From contig NW_022985705.1 in the NCBI RefSeq assembly GCF_902459465.1, forward strand, positions 186,001 through 250,000: DNA of 64,000 nt. The letters run 5' to 3'. Made by a program: the position numbers and the translations under genes. The notes beneath the pieces were generated by a model, which did no database searches, was not told the DNA's origin, and saw only the letters and a list, made by a program, of their open reading frames with translations. The DNA is from Asterias rubens (lineage: Eukaryota; Echinodermata; Asteroidea; Forcipulatida; Asteriidae). How positions within the stretch are numbered: position 1 is the stretch's first letter; each line of letters opens with the position of its first letter. Below, piece after piece: positions 1 through 10,079 of this stretch.

Positions 1-1348
1 TAATCCTCAGCTTCATGCAACGCACCAAGAAGGAAAGAAGAACCGGACGCTCCAATTGGTTCAGGGAAAATTTCTCCCTTATTTTGTAAGTTTCTATAAA
101 GCCATAATGTCTATTTGAAATTTTAACGGGTACCGTCACTTTTAGTTTATATTCATCTGATTTATTCAATTCAATTCAATTCAATTCAGTAACATTTATT
201 TCAATGCTGCAATTCATTACAAAAAAGCACAATAAGTTGAAATTACCCAAGTAACACAGTAACATGAGATAATAAATATATTTGGTGCACAATGATTCAA
301 TAGTAATCAGCAGATAAATACACAACATCTAGGTGTATGATGAAGCAGAATGCTTTTGTACCATAACCTATGAACAAACAAACATAAAACCACGGATCGT
401 GACGGGACAAATATTTATTATTGGCAGTGCAAGTCTCGTGCGTATTTGACAAGTTTAACCTGTATAATTGCGCAAGTTTGTTTCCTTAGGACGGCGGCTG
501 GGCGGGCCTGCCCAGAACTAACATAATAATTTTGCCCAGATGAGAAAAACACACTGTACTGCCTAGCACAGATTTCCCCCAGATTGCACTTCAGCAATGA
601 AGGCCCCATACCTAAACACGAATAATTTAATATTGTTGAACTGCTCGCCCTTGGTGGATTTAGCTACCTTCATGCATTCAAACTATAAGGACCAAAGTGG
701 GCCCCAAAATGTCTGAAAACACGCGAAAATTGCACGATGTGTTGATTTATTAAAAATTTTCTCATAGCATATGTTTTTTTTTAACAAGGTGGTTGGCACT
801 GGTGAAAAGCATCCCTTTTTTTTTTATTATACGAAATATGGACAGATGAGCAAGTTGACAAACTAGCAAATGACAACAAATGGAATTTCATCTTTGAAAG
901 GGCAAAGGCCATTTTCATTTTGCAAAGGGTACCTCCATTGGAAAATCTGAAAGTCAATGGGAAACTTTTGAAGGGGCACCAATGCCAGGACCAAGGGACT
1001 ACGGAGGCCATGGGCCTCCGTTGCCGGGTCTGCCTCGTTGATGATGTAGGCTGTAAACAGTGATTATTGGATTACAAAATTGTTTACAAGGATTTAAACT
1101 GCCTCTAGCTACCAGGCAGTCTCGGTGGTCTAGTTGGTAAGACACTGCTCTAGAATTGCAAAGGTGGTGGGTTAGAATCCCAACCTAGTAATATGCCTGT
1201 GATTTTTGTTCACATAGCTCGGGAAAGTACCGAGTATACAGTGCTAACACACATCGGTGTATATATGTAAAACTAAAATTAATATTCTTCTTCCTGATGC
1301 AAACTTCCATCTATTAAATATTTGTTACATTATTCTGTGTCCTTCCAG
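1..1348. other. 5' flank of the STRA6-like exons, repeat-rich
   Basis: No exon could be supported here. Positions 160-187 are an (ATTCA)n run followed by an A/T-rich stretch. It looks like the 3' tail of a minus-strand retroelement, and a similar tail lies at 15239-15257. A tRNA-derived SINE occupies about 1118-1263. The N-terminal exon of the downstream STRA6-like gene is either upstream of the window or too short to recognise. Confidence 0.4.
1118..1263 (+). repeat. tRNA-derived SINE, family A
   Basis: The sequence has an A-box-like segment (GGTCTAGTTGGTAAGAC) and a B-box-like segment (GGTTAGAATCCC). A tail with CTCGGGAAAGTACCGAGTATACAGTG ends in the motif ACACATCGGTGTA. The same tail occurs at 18040-18160 (minus) and 9070-9200 (minus), so this is a dispersed SINE and not a tRNA gene. 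The anticodon arm is degenerate. Confidence 0.75.
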
Positions 1349-4300
1349 TCCGGTTGATCTTTATGAGAACCATGACCGACTGGCCTACTGCCTCGCTTTC
1401 GGGGCTTCCTCCTCCATGGTCTTGGATCTACTGTTTAACGACTACACTGCATACCTGTTTCATCAAGAGCCTCCAGGATGGTCAAAGAGTAAGGCAACAT
1501 TTTTCCCTGTTTTTTCTCGTAACAGTGTCCACTGGCCAAATGCCAGTGAAAACACCCCAGGATATCAGTCACACTCTATTTTAAAATTTTTTAAAATGGT
1601 CTGGCTGGCTGGAAGTGTTGAAAAGCATGTCCCTATTTTTGGACGGATCAAACAATTTATTGGTTTTCCATTACAACCCCTGGCTCAGTTGACTTCAGTG
1701 CCTCTGCATTGTTAATTATATTTTGAAATACTGTGTGTCTTCATTCATGTAATAGTTAAAAACAAAAGGTGTGCTTAGAAAACACTGCAGGACTTGTTCC
1801 GTTATTATTCATTTGGAACTTATATTGCAGGGATGACAAATTTCGGACTTTTATCTGAATTCTGACTTTTTCAAATCTATCTGGTAAACGAAAAAACGCT
1901 GTACATGTACATCTCCAAATAACGTAAGTCATGCTCTTTGATCTACTTCTCTAGCACTGGGGTTGCTGCTCCCTGTCGCTGGGTTATCGAAAATTGGAAA
2001 ATATACCTCCCATGTTCTGGATCCCAGTTTCAGCATTTTTTTCAGTAGTAACTCTCACCCCTGGTTTTGATTGATAGATTGAGTTGTTTCTATCCTGTCT
2101 TTGTTGCTCGTAGTATTGGTTGGTTCCATTCTGACCATAGAGATCTCTATCGACTGTTTTCCAACCTTTGCCTGCATCACCAGCAAGTCTCGTCTTCTCT
2201 CTAATGCCATGGGATTTATCTACAATGTCTTCTGGTAAGTCGAGGTCATTTCTCCTTGATCACCCTGCTCTTCTTTTAATAATAATAATAATACAGCATT
2301 TGTAAGGCCCACTTTCCTCTAAACCAAGTCAAAGGCACCAGCTGTCGATTTCACCAAACCATTCCTAATAACTTAGGATTAATCTTGACGAGTCCCAGCC
2401 CTGCTCTGTAGCATGCAAACCTTAAGTTTAATCCTAAGTTTTATCGAGATAGGATTAATCCTAGCCTTTTGTGAAATCTGCTGCAGGTAATCGTAAAAGT
2501 GTTGTCTTATTGATGGGAAAGCAAGCATGAACTTTGATGCGTTTTTGCGGTCATAATTAATAACTTGCCGTTGGTAAATTACTGGCCATCAACCGAAACA
2601 CTTATTGGTTCCAGCTGCGAAAAGTGTGTTTTAAACCGATGTGGTCACGATGTGGTCTTGATGAAATTGCGGTATATAATTTTTGTTGTTGATATATACA
2701 TAATGGAAGAAATTGATTTTGTGCATTTATTTGAGGTCTTGCATTGCGGCTTTGCTGTGATTGGGGGCTGATAAAAAAAGCGAATCGTGGGTCAATTGAA
2801 AGTTATTTTGTAATTTACTTCAGATCAAATTCACGAAAGTAATTCAGATAAAACCACCCAGATAACACAGTAGGGCTTATAGGACCAAAGAAAACCAGAG
2901 CACCTCGTTTCCATGCAGCATTTTTGTCCAGAATATCCAATAGTTCTGACTAATCCTGGGGAGAACTCAGGCACTAAGTTTGGTAACCCCAAAACGAGGA
3001 AATCAGCTAATCAATTCTGAAATGTTTACATGACTGACGATGAGTGCATATATACAGGTTGAAAGTCCAGACATGTAGTAGTCAGACATTGTCTTCTTCA
3101 ACTCCACTTGAACAGTCTCTTTGGTCTAAAGCTGAAAGAAATCAATCAGCTCAGGTCCGAATCGAGAGATAGCATTGTTGTCATAGGTATTAATAATAAT
3201 GATTTTCATAATAATAATACTGTGTTGTCATAGGTATTAATAATAATGATTTTAATAATAATAATACTGTGTTGTCATAGGTATTAATAATAATGATTTT
3301 AATAATAATGATACTGTGTTGTCATAGGTATTAATAATAATGATTTTAATAATAATAATACTGTGTTGTCATAGGTATTAATAATAATGATTTTAATAAT
3401 AATAATACTGTGTTCTTATAAAGCCCTTTATCACACCCCTAGGGGCGTATCAAAGCGATCAGTATTATTTACTAAGAAAATAAAAGGGTAGCGACGAGTT
3501 CTTCAACGTACGTTTAAAGCCGGCAGGGTCGGCGGCCGTGTGATAAAGACGTCATCCCATTCATAAATGCCCTTTTGTTAAAAAACGTAAACAAATACAC
3601 TTATAGACACTTTAATAATTGAAAATTTTAAGGTTTGAAATATTTCTTTCCAAAACTTTGTGAAGAATCTGTTCGAGGCGCGTGGGTTGTGTGTACGCGC
3701 GCGCGCTTAGATTACGCGCTGGTAGCTATGAATTGCGCGTTCAACGTGATAATCTTGCGCGCCTGGACACGCGGAAGCCAGCTCAGTGTGCATAAACAGA
3801 GCTCCAGTGTACATTAGCAAAAGGTTTATGCACACCCACTTGACGCGCTCTCCACCAATAGGAGTAGAGAAACTGTCTGGGGTATTTATGAATGTAAGGT
3901 ATGTGGAGCTATATTTTGAAGTGTGTTACCTATTTCATTTATAGCACCAGGTAATGGTTTACAGTTGATTTGTGTATTTAAGGTACATTGGTAAAAATAT
4001 TAACAAGCAGTTCCTATAAAGCTTTTTATCACACCTGATCAGGGCTTCTCAAAGTGCAAATTTTTCTTTTATGCGGAGCTATGTTTGAAATTTGAGAGCC
4101 CTTTAGTTACACAGCACCAGGTACTGTACAGCACAATCTGCACCCAACCATTCCAGAAAACGTTGGGGCGAACCCCTTCTCCTAATGATAAGTGTACTGG
4201 GGTGGATTTCACAAAGAGTTAAGCCTAGTCTTATCTCGAGGTAGGACGAGTTACTCGTCCTTACTTAGGACTAGCCTTAAGTTTTAATATCTCCTATGGT

Positions 4301-6968
4301 CCTGGAACTTGCTGAAAAAGAATTTGTACAACCATCAATTTCAGAAATGTTGGGATTTTGTACACATTAATTTGTCAAAACTGTGATGGTCACACAAAGC
4401 ATGGTTGATATACTGGACAATTGACAATGACATGTAGGCCGCAGGATTTAAAAACCTCCAGACAAACTGTACGCTAAAAAAATGTTTTAACCCTACCCCC
4501 CCCCCCCCCCCCATTTTTTCCATGAACAATTTCAGATCTGACATGAAGAAAATAGTGTTTTTAGTCCAGATTTTTTTATTTATGTTATTGTGGTCATCTG
4601 AGAATAAATTAGAAAGATATAGAGGAGTAGTTGTGTTCCAACCTTGCTGTATTTGAAAAAAGGACAAGTTTTTGAGTGAACATTTTGATGACTGTTTGTG
4701 TTAAGATGATGTGTCCATGTGGTTTCGTTCATTTTAGGTTTGTTATGATGGTGCTGTTTTGCATAAGCTGTGAGAGAGCAGAGCATAACATGACAACCTT
4801 ACAGGTCAGTACAACACTTAAAGGCACATGGGCAGTTTGGTAATTACTCAAAATATACATTATTAGCATCAAAACTTACTTGGTAGCGAGCAATGGAGAG
4901 CTGTTGATAGTATATAGAAAAGTTTGCGGTAACACCATGTAATAACAATCTCTCAATGAGTTGGGGTGGTTCTGAAAAGAACCGTTGGATTAACTCGACG
5001 TTTCGATCAGTATGCTCTGATCGTCTTCTGGAGAAGACGATCTTTCTCCAGAAGACGATCAGAGCATACTGATCGAAACGTCGAGTTAATCCAACGGTTC
5101 TTTTCAGAACCACCCCAACTCATTGAGAGATTGTTATTACATGGTGTTACCGCAAACTTTTCTATATCTTACTTCCACCATGCAAAGTTTCAAATCCTAC
5201 TGTTGATAGTATAAAACATTGTGAGAAACGACTCTCTCTGAAGTAACAGAGTTTTTGAGAAAGAAGTCATTTCTCACAAAAATATTTGAATCTGGAAAAC
5301 ATCCTGTTTCCCTTTGCTTATAATCTGGCTTAGTTTAAATGTTATGTCAACAAATGTTTTCAAATCCTACTTACAAATGCTTTATCAATTTGTTGATTTT
5401 CGCTTGTAAGGTTCCTGTTTCCATTTTCCCCTTTTTATCTTGCATCGATCTGAATTGTCAATCCTAATACTATTGATGTAAGTGTCGTGGCCGAGCGTTT
5501 AAGAGCACCCAATTCAAACTCTGGTGTTTCTGATCAGCAGAGTGTGGGTTCGAATCCCAAACCGTGACACTTATCCTTATGCAAGACATTTAACCATTGC
5601 TTCCTCCTTCGGATGGGACGTAAAGCCATTGGTCCCATGTGTTGTGTAATGCATGTAAAAGAACCCTGTGCACTTTATCGAAAAGAGAAGGGGTTCGCCC
5701 CGGTGTTCCTTGCTGTGGCAGCTGTATGCGCCGTAGCACCTTGTAAACCCTAACAAGTTGCTACATAATTGGGTCTCAGAATTCATCACTTCAACAACCT
5801 ATCTTTCTGAAAGTTTGTATTTACTCAGCGCCTTGAGTACCTTGTTGGTAGATACGTGCGCTATATAAGACTTTGATATTATTCTTACTCTCCTGCCCAA
5901 CTGGTCTTTGCCACAAATGTCCACGGGAGACTGTAAAAGCCATTTTGGTTTCCACATAATACCAGCTGCACCAATAGAAGAAACTTATGCACAATACAAA
6001 CTCTTGGAGATTTCATCTCTTTTTGACAAACTGCCATCAAATGCCTGAAAATCATCTAAAAAGGAAAAAAAAAATACAAAATACAAAATTGTGACTAGGC
6101 AAGTCAATGTACCATGACATATTAAAATCAGACTTGCAAATGGCTTCTTGCATGTCTGAAAAGATGACCGTATTGTTACAAGAAGAAAACAATTTATTTT
6201 TGTATATATTATTTTTACAGATACCGCAGATTGTTCCTCAGATACCTGTGATGATTTGTCTCTTTCTCCTCTCCGTGTACTTCTTGGTTGAGTTTATCCG
6301 AGTCTTTATCAAACGCTACAAAGGAATTAATTTAACGGTAATCCATCTCTTAAATCGGTTTTTCAACTTTATTATTATGAATTGTTGCCAAGTACATATT
6401 CTCTGCTTTTAAGTTAAAGGAAAACCAAGTATAATTTGATATTGTTCATGCTAAACCTCTCCTTCTTAGTAAGTCTTAAGTTTTGCTATTACCTTTTTGT
6501 AACCCTTCCCCAGGGTATGGGGTTTGATCCAACTTTTTAAACTAAAATTAATACAATATAAATTATTTTGAATAATAATTATGTATTTCTGGTAATTATA
6601 CCAAGGTTGCCTCATAAGTGAACTTAACCACTGTATAGCTGAAATTTGTAATCATGGGTGCTTGCTATTTGAGCCCGAAACACCGAGGTTACCCCCCCCC
6701 CCCACCCCCCAAATTCTTCCACGATAAGTGTTCTGGGTTCTACCATCCAAGTACCTACAGCCTAATGTCCTATTTGAAAGTTATAGTAAAGCATCTTGCT
6801 GAAGGACACAATGTGCCACTACCGGGACTTGAACCAACACTTTGCTGAGTCCGGAACTCTTGGCTTGTGTTATCTTTTAGTTCGAATCTTTGCAACAAAA
6901 TCGAAATTTGTAATACCTCTGCTGTACACACTCTTTTTATTTGTCGTTAATGATTACATTTCTCATCT

Positions 6969-7002
<34 letters not shown>

Positions 7003-7074
7003 CAGCCAGAGGAAAAGCTGATGAAGACGCATCAAGCAATTTATGTCCGAAATCTGTTGAGCAAATCCAAGGAG
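1349..7074 (+). CDS. STRA6-like / RBP-receptor family gene, N-terminal half (five exons)
   Basis: Five exons with matching phases and GT-AG borders are visible: 1349-1488, 2114-2234, 4738-4804, 6221-6337 and 7006-7074. The first encodes a PVDLYENHDRLAYCLAFGAS segment, which resembles the second membrane region of STRA6/RBPR2 retinol transporters. The second and third encode further membrane segments (IEISIDCFPTFACITSKSR; WFVMMVLFCIS). The fourth has the family-like pattern PQIVPQIPVMICLFLLSVYF followed by a basic FIKRYKG turn. The fifth is the hydrophilic loop (PEEKLMKTHQAIYVRNLLSK). STRA6-family proteins are about 570-770 residues with nine membrane segments and move retinol across the plasma membrane. 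Only the N-terminal half was found, and the C-terminal membrane exons were not recognised downstream. The gene may be partial, broken by rearrangement, or have exons I could not see. Family assignment rests on remembered similarity. Confidence 0.6.
2290..2490. repeat. Fold-back element with TTAGGA / TCCTAA words
   Basis: The element lies in the first visible STRA6-like intron. It has inverted ends (GATTTCACCAAA near 2350, TTTTGTGAAATC near 2470) and internal opposing motifs AACTTAGGATTAATC and TAAGTTT...ATCCTA. Related copies lie at 4200-4290 and 23489-23625, all bounded by GATTTCACAAAG-type ends. Confidence 0.6.
3177..3411. repeat. 47-bp minisatellite, five copies
   Basis: The motif TGTTGTCATAGGTATTAATA recurs at a 47-base step, with TCATAGG at 3181, 3228, 3275, 3322 and 3369. 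Units are nearly identical; one base differs in the first (TTTTCATAA versus TTTTAATAA) and one in the third. The array lies in the second visible intron of the STRA6-like gene. Confidence 0.9.
4200..4290. repeat. Fold-back element, TTAGGAC/GTCCTAA family (short copy)
   Basis: It opens with GTGGATTTCACAAAGAGTT and contains CTAGTCTTATCTCGAGGTAG and ACTCGTCCTTACTTAGGACT, the same arrangement as at 23489-23625. It is a short non-autonomous inverted-repeat element in an intron. Confidence 0.6.
4901..5213. mobile_element. Perfect 124-bp hairpin element with 14-bp target-site duplication
   Basis: Positions 4912-5035 are an exact reverse complement of 5044-5167, with an 8-base loop (5036-5043). A 3' extension runs to 5199. 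The direct repeat CTGTTGATAGTATA occurs at 4901-4914 and again at 5200-5213, so the element sits between a 14-bp target-site duplication. The arms contain ACTGATCGAAACGTCGAG. The two overlapping reading frames here are mirror images created by the palindrome and are not genes. Zero divergence between arms points to a recent event or gene conversion. A retroelement-type endonuclease would explain the long duplication. Membership in a Penelope-like family is only a guess. Confidence 0.8.
5480..5880 (+). repeat. tRNA-derived SINE, family B (Leu/Ser-like head)
   Basis: The head GTCGTGGCCGAGCGTTTAAG matches a tRNA-Leu/Ser A box and GGGTTCGAATCCC is a B box. A body with GATGGGACGTAAAGCCATTG follows, and the 3' end GCGCTATATAAGACTTTGAT resembles a LINE-type tail. 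Body fragments of the family recur at 21585-21650 (minus) and 36500-37090. Confidence 0.75.
6770..6860 (-). repeat. SINE fragment
   Basis: A B-box complement (CCGGGACTTGAACC) and the adjoining AGCATCTTGCTGAAGGACAC indicate a minus-strand tRNA-derived SINE fragment between exons of the STRA6-like gene. A preceding stretch of C residues (6691-6708) is low complexity. Confidence 0.45.
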
Positions 7075-7155
7075 GTGTAAGTATAGTGGAGCTCATCAAT
7101 CATTTAAACTGGTATGAAGTCAGTTCTGTAGTTTTCATCTTGTGTTCAAGGGAAG

Positions 7156-7430
7156 GTACACTGTAAAAAATAGTTAGTCAATCTTGCTTATAAATTGGTC
7201 AAAATGACTAAGTTTGCCTAGTCCTGTGTCTCTGACTAATGTAATGTTAGCCTGACTAATCTTATATTTGCTGTGACTAATCACTATAAGTCAGAACTTT
7301 AACCCGTGACTAGAATTTTGTTTGGACTAAAACGATTTAGTCAAAATGTCGGGTTTTGACTAATTTTGACTGGTATGAAGCTACGGTGCTTTGACTAAGT
7401 AAGATTGGTCATGTTCCCGCCTTCCCAACA
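7156..7430. mobile_element. Word-repeat element, GACTAA/TTAGTC type
   Basis: It starts at GGTACACTGTAAAAAA and consists of GACTAA or TTAGTC words repeated every roughly 15-25 bases in both orientations. A second copy lies at about 14085-14432, ending in the complementary terminal motif TTTTTAGAGTGTACC. The shared terminal motif marks it as a non-autonomous DNA element. Confidence 0.65.
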
Positions 7431-8518
7431 TTTTAGATGTGGGAAAAATATAAATTGCCCGCGAATTAGCAGGATGCTGGTACCCGGCGGCAACGTCAAT
7501 GTATAGTTAGTGTGTAACTTGGGTTTTTAGCTTGTACCCGTTAACTTGCAAACTGCAGCATGCAGGGCGTACATGATACTCTCCCGTTCGGCGTGTGTGA
7601 TACATACACTTCACAGGGCAAGGAGGCTCAATCCAGGCTCCGACCAGTTTCAGAAATAAGGTGAGAATATTGGTTTTCCCGTTACATTTTTAAAACCGTA
7701 ACATACTTAGCCAGAGGGAGACCGTTACATTGACGTTAGTCTACAATCATATTGTGGAAAAGCTTTTAGTGTTTTTGGCCACAGAACTCTAGGTGCATAG
7801 GCCAGCACTTAACGGCGGCTAGGCCTTGCATTACGTGTCAAAATGGAGCATGCAGGCGAAGTTTATCAGGTAGATTCAAGTTTAAAATCTCTGATTTTCA
7901 CCCTATAATTAATATTGCCAGACTGAGAATTTAATGTAGAACACTTTATTGTAAAGTTTGTATATTTTCAAGATATAGCGACTGTAAAAGGACGAAACAA
8001 AAAAGCTTGTTTAGCATGTTGTTGTTTTTCCAGTGGGGCTACGGGCGTGTGTATAGTGTACGTGTGTGTACACAAACGATGGGCCTAATCATTGTAGTTT
8101 GTATGCAATGCATGCCCTTGCTTTAGGCTTTACTGCACGACACATGATGTGCAAGGCCTAGTCGGTTAATGTGTAAATCAACCCATGCTATATTATAATA
8201 TTATGGGGATGGTCAAAGCTTATTATTTATTGGCCATCATAAAGTGCGGTCCTAAATGTCTTCCAATCAGCAAGGACTTTACATTTAAAAATAAGTTCAT
8301 ATTCATAACTAACTTGAATTTGAAAACATGGGCATTAAAGTTTCCATGTAACAAACGTAGGCCTAACGACAAGTAACAAGTAATAACGGTAGCATGTCCG
8401 GAAAATCAAGTGTACCAAGCGATGGAATGTAGTTATCGCAACTCTATAGTCCATCAGCCCCAAATTTTGGACTATCAAGTTAAGACTTATAATGTAGCAA
8501 CTAACGAGGACAAGGTAT
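7431..8518. other. Intergenic, no supported gene
   Basis: There is no recognisable protein-coding exon. A short open stretch from an ATG at about 7843 in a good Kozak setting (AAAATGG) runs to a possible donor (CAG followed by GTAGAT) and could be a tiny first exon. Its onward splice partner is not identifiable. Confidence 0.25.
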
Positions 8519-9038
8519 AATTCTTTAAATGTTTACTGAAGCACAAAGTATTGATACTTTTATGTTGCACCTCATAATTTTTTTAATGATTTAGTTGTAA
8601 AAAATCATTTTATACATTCCATTGTACACATGATTTATTTCCTTTAAAAAATAAGGCTTCAGGAATGCCAACAAAAATAGGTCACTTGCTGACAATGGCT
8701 GGATTCTCAATGTGACATCATCTTACATGTTTCCTGAGCTATTCCAGAAAACAATTGTTCTGAAATGGGGTCTGTCAAATGAATGACAAATATGTGTTTT
8801 TTCTTTTAACAAACTCACTCAATTCTGTTCAATGAATGTGAGGTCATGTTGAGAATCTAGCCATGTCAAAAAGTGACCTATTTAGGAGTTCATGAAGACA
8901 ATTATTTTTAAAGGAAATAAATCATTTAAAATTACACAGGGATGCACAAGACTTTTTTCCAACTTAATCATTTAAAAACAATATAAGGTGCAATATCAAA
9001 GCATCATACTTTGTATTTCAGTAAACCTTTAAATATAT
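8519..9038. mobile_element. Long fold-back element (~520 bp)
   Basis: The ends TTTAAATGTTTACTGAAGCA (near 8522) and TTTCAGTAAACCTTTAAATA (near 9016) are complementary. Inner matching pairs include TAGGTCACTT with AAGTGACCTA, and CTGGATTCTCA with TGAGAATCTAG. No coding capacity is seen. The mirrored arm stops at a 500-N gap exactly at the edge of this element. Confidence 0.75.
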
Positions 9039-9064
9039 GTAATAATTGCATCATGGGAAATGAG

Positions 9065-9215
9065 TAAAACAAATGTCTTGCCCTACACCGATGTGATAAG
9101 CACTGTATACTCAGGAGCTTTCAAGTCCTGGGGAAAAAGTTCCACAGGCAACTCAGGTGGGTTTCGAACCCACGACTTAACCACTAGACCACTGAGCAAG
9201 GCGGATCCAGTATTA
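9065..9215 (-). repeat. tRNA-derived SINE, family A (minus strand)
   Basis: Read on the minus strand it has an A box (CTCAGTGGTCTAGTGGTTAAG), a B box (GTGGGTTTCGAACCCAC) and the tail ending in the CACTGTATACTCAG / ACACCGATGTG complement. A second tRNA-like head lies just downstream on the plus strand at 9233-9292 (GGTGGTCTAGACATCTGC; GGTTCGAATCC), giving a head-to-head pair. Mirror copy at about 61890-62105. Confidence 0.7.
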
Positions 9216-9292
9216 TTTGCAGTGGGTACCGGGCTTGGTGGTCTAGACATCTGCTGTAGTCACGCAGGAGTCATAGGTTCGAATCCTGACAA

Positions 9293-9582
9293 GGGCCCAA
9301 TTTCATAAAGCTGTTTACCGGTAAGCACATTTTTGTGCTTACTGTTGCAGAAAAATGTGCTCAAGCATACATATGTAAACGTATTTCATTCACCATGATT
9401 TCTCAAGTTAGCAGAAAATTTCGCAGCGCGCATGCACGTTCACCATGGATTTGCATTGTTACGTCACTCATGTGCTAACAGCGGGTTAGCCAGCATTTAC
9501 CCTTGCTTACGATAAACAGCTTTATGAAATAGAAATTCTGCTGAGGGAACTGCTGCTTACATCTTTTATGAAATTGGGACCA
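9293..9582. mobile_element. GGGCCCAATTTCAT fold-back element
   Basis: The terminal inverted repeats are GGGCCCAATTTCATAAAGCT at 9293 and TTTATGAAATTGGGACC at 9582, with internal TTTACCGGTAAGCAC motifs. Relatives occur at 24835, 26615-26863, 31269-31517 and 36468. No coding sequence is present. The mirror copy spans about 61600-61892. Confidence 0.75.
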
Positions 9583-9879
9583 TGTTGCCTGTGGAATTTT
9601 TTATCCGCAAGACTCGAAAGCACTGAATATATATACAGTGCTTATCACATCGGTGTAGGGCAAAACAAAATTTTAAGGCATCATCTATACTCACACCACA
9701 CTGAATATTTGTTCCTTTTTAGCACAATTATAAGCCACAGACTTCACAGAACTTGGAGAGAAAATATTTTGACAACCATCTCCACTGAGTGGGGATTGTT
9801 TTATGCAAAAAATAATAACCATCAGAACTGTGAGCTCTTTTGTTTTGTTTACAGCTTAGCTTGCTTAATTGTATGTTCT

Positions 9880-9940
9880 GATTGGTTGCCATTCAAGTTC
9901 TAAATATAAAACAGCACCTGTAACTCAAATGCGGGACAAT
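9880..9940 (+). promoter_or_regulatory. Possible promoter upstream of the receptor-like gene
   Basis: An inverted CCAAT box (GATTGG at about 9881) is followed by an AT-rich AAATATAAAAC motif at about 9902-9912. These lie about 170 bases before the first supported exon of the downstream gene. This is weak positional evidence only. Confidence 0.25.
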
Positions 9941-10079
9941 ACATCTTTCAAACATTGTCTTTTTAAAATCCATCCTGTCTGCATTTAAATAGATAAGATG
10001 TTTCATTTAAGATTTTCTGTTATTTTGAATACTTTTATTTAATAGTAAAGTTGTAGGTTTTGCTATATTTCCGTTGTAG

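Noticed and set aside
3177-3411. CRISPR array
   Set aside because: The units are contiguous and nearly identical with no unique spacers, and the DNA is from an animal.
4990-5095. Hammerhead ribozyme in the hairpin element
   Set aside because: CGAAACGTC is present but the CTGATGA core is not intact in either strand.
4844-5214. Two long mirror-image open frames with the same protein sequence
   Set aside because: They arise from the perfect palindrome at 4912-5167; the repeat explains both strands, and no domain is recognisable.
5480-5570. tRNA-Leu/Ser gene
   Set aside because: A and B boxes are present, but the arms do not pair into a cloverleaf and the sequence continues into a SINE body seen elsewhere.
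9568-9903. 111-codon plus-strand frame
   Set aside because: It starts in the GGGCCCAATTTC element and runs through a SINE tail; no acceptor or donor supports it as an exon.
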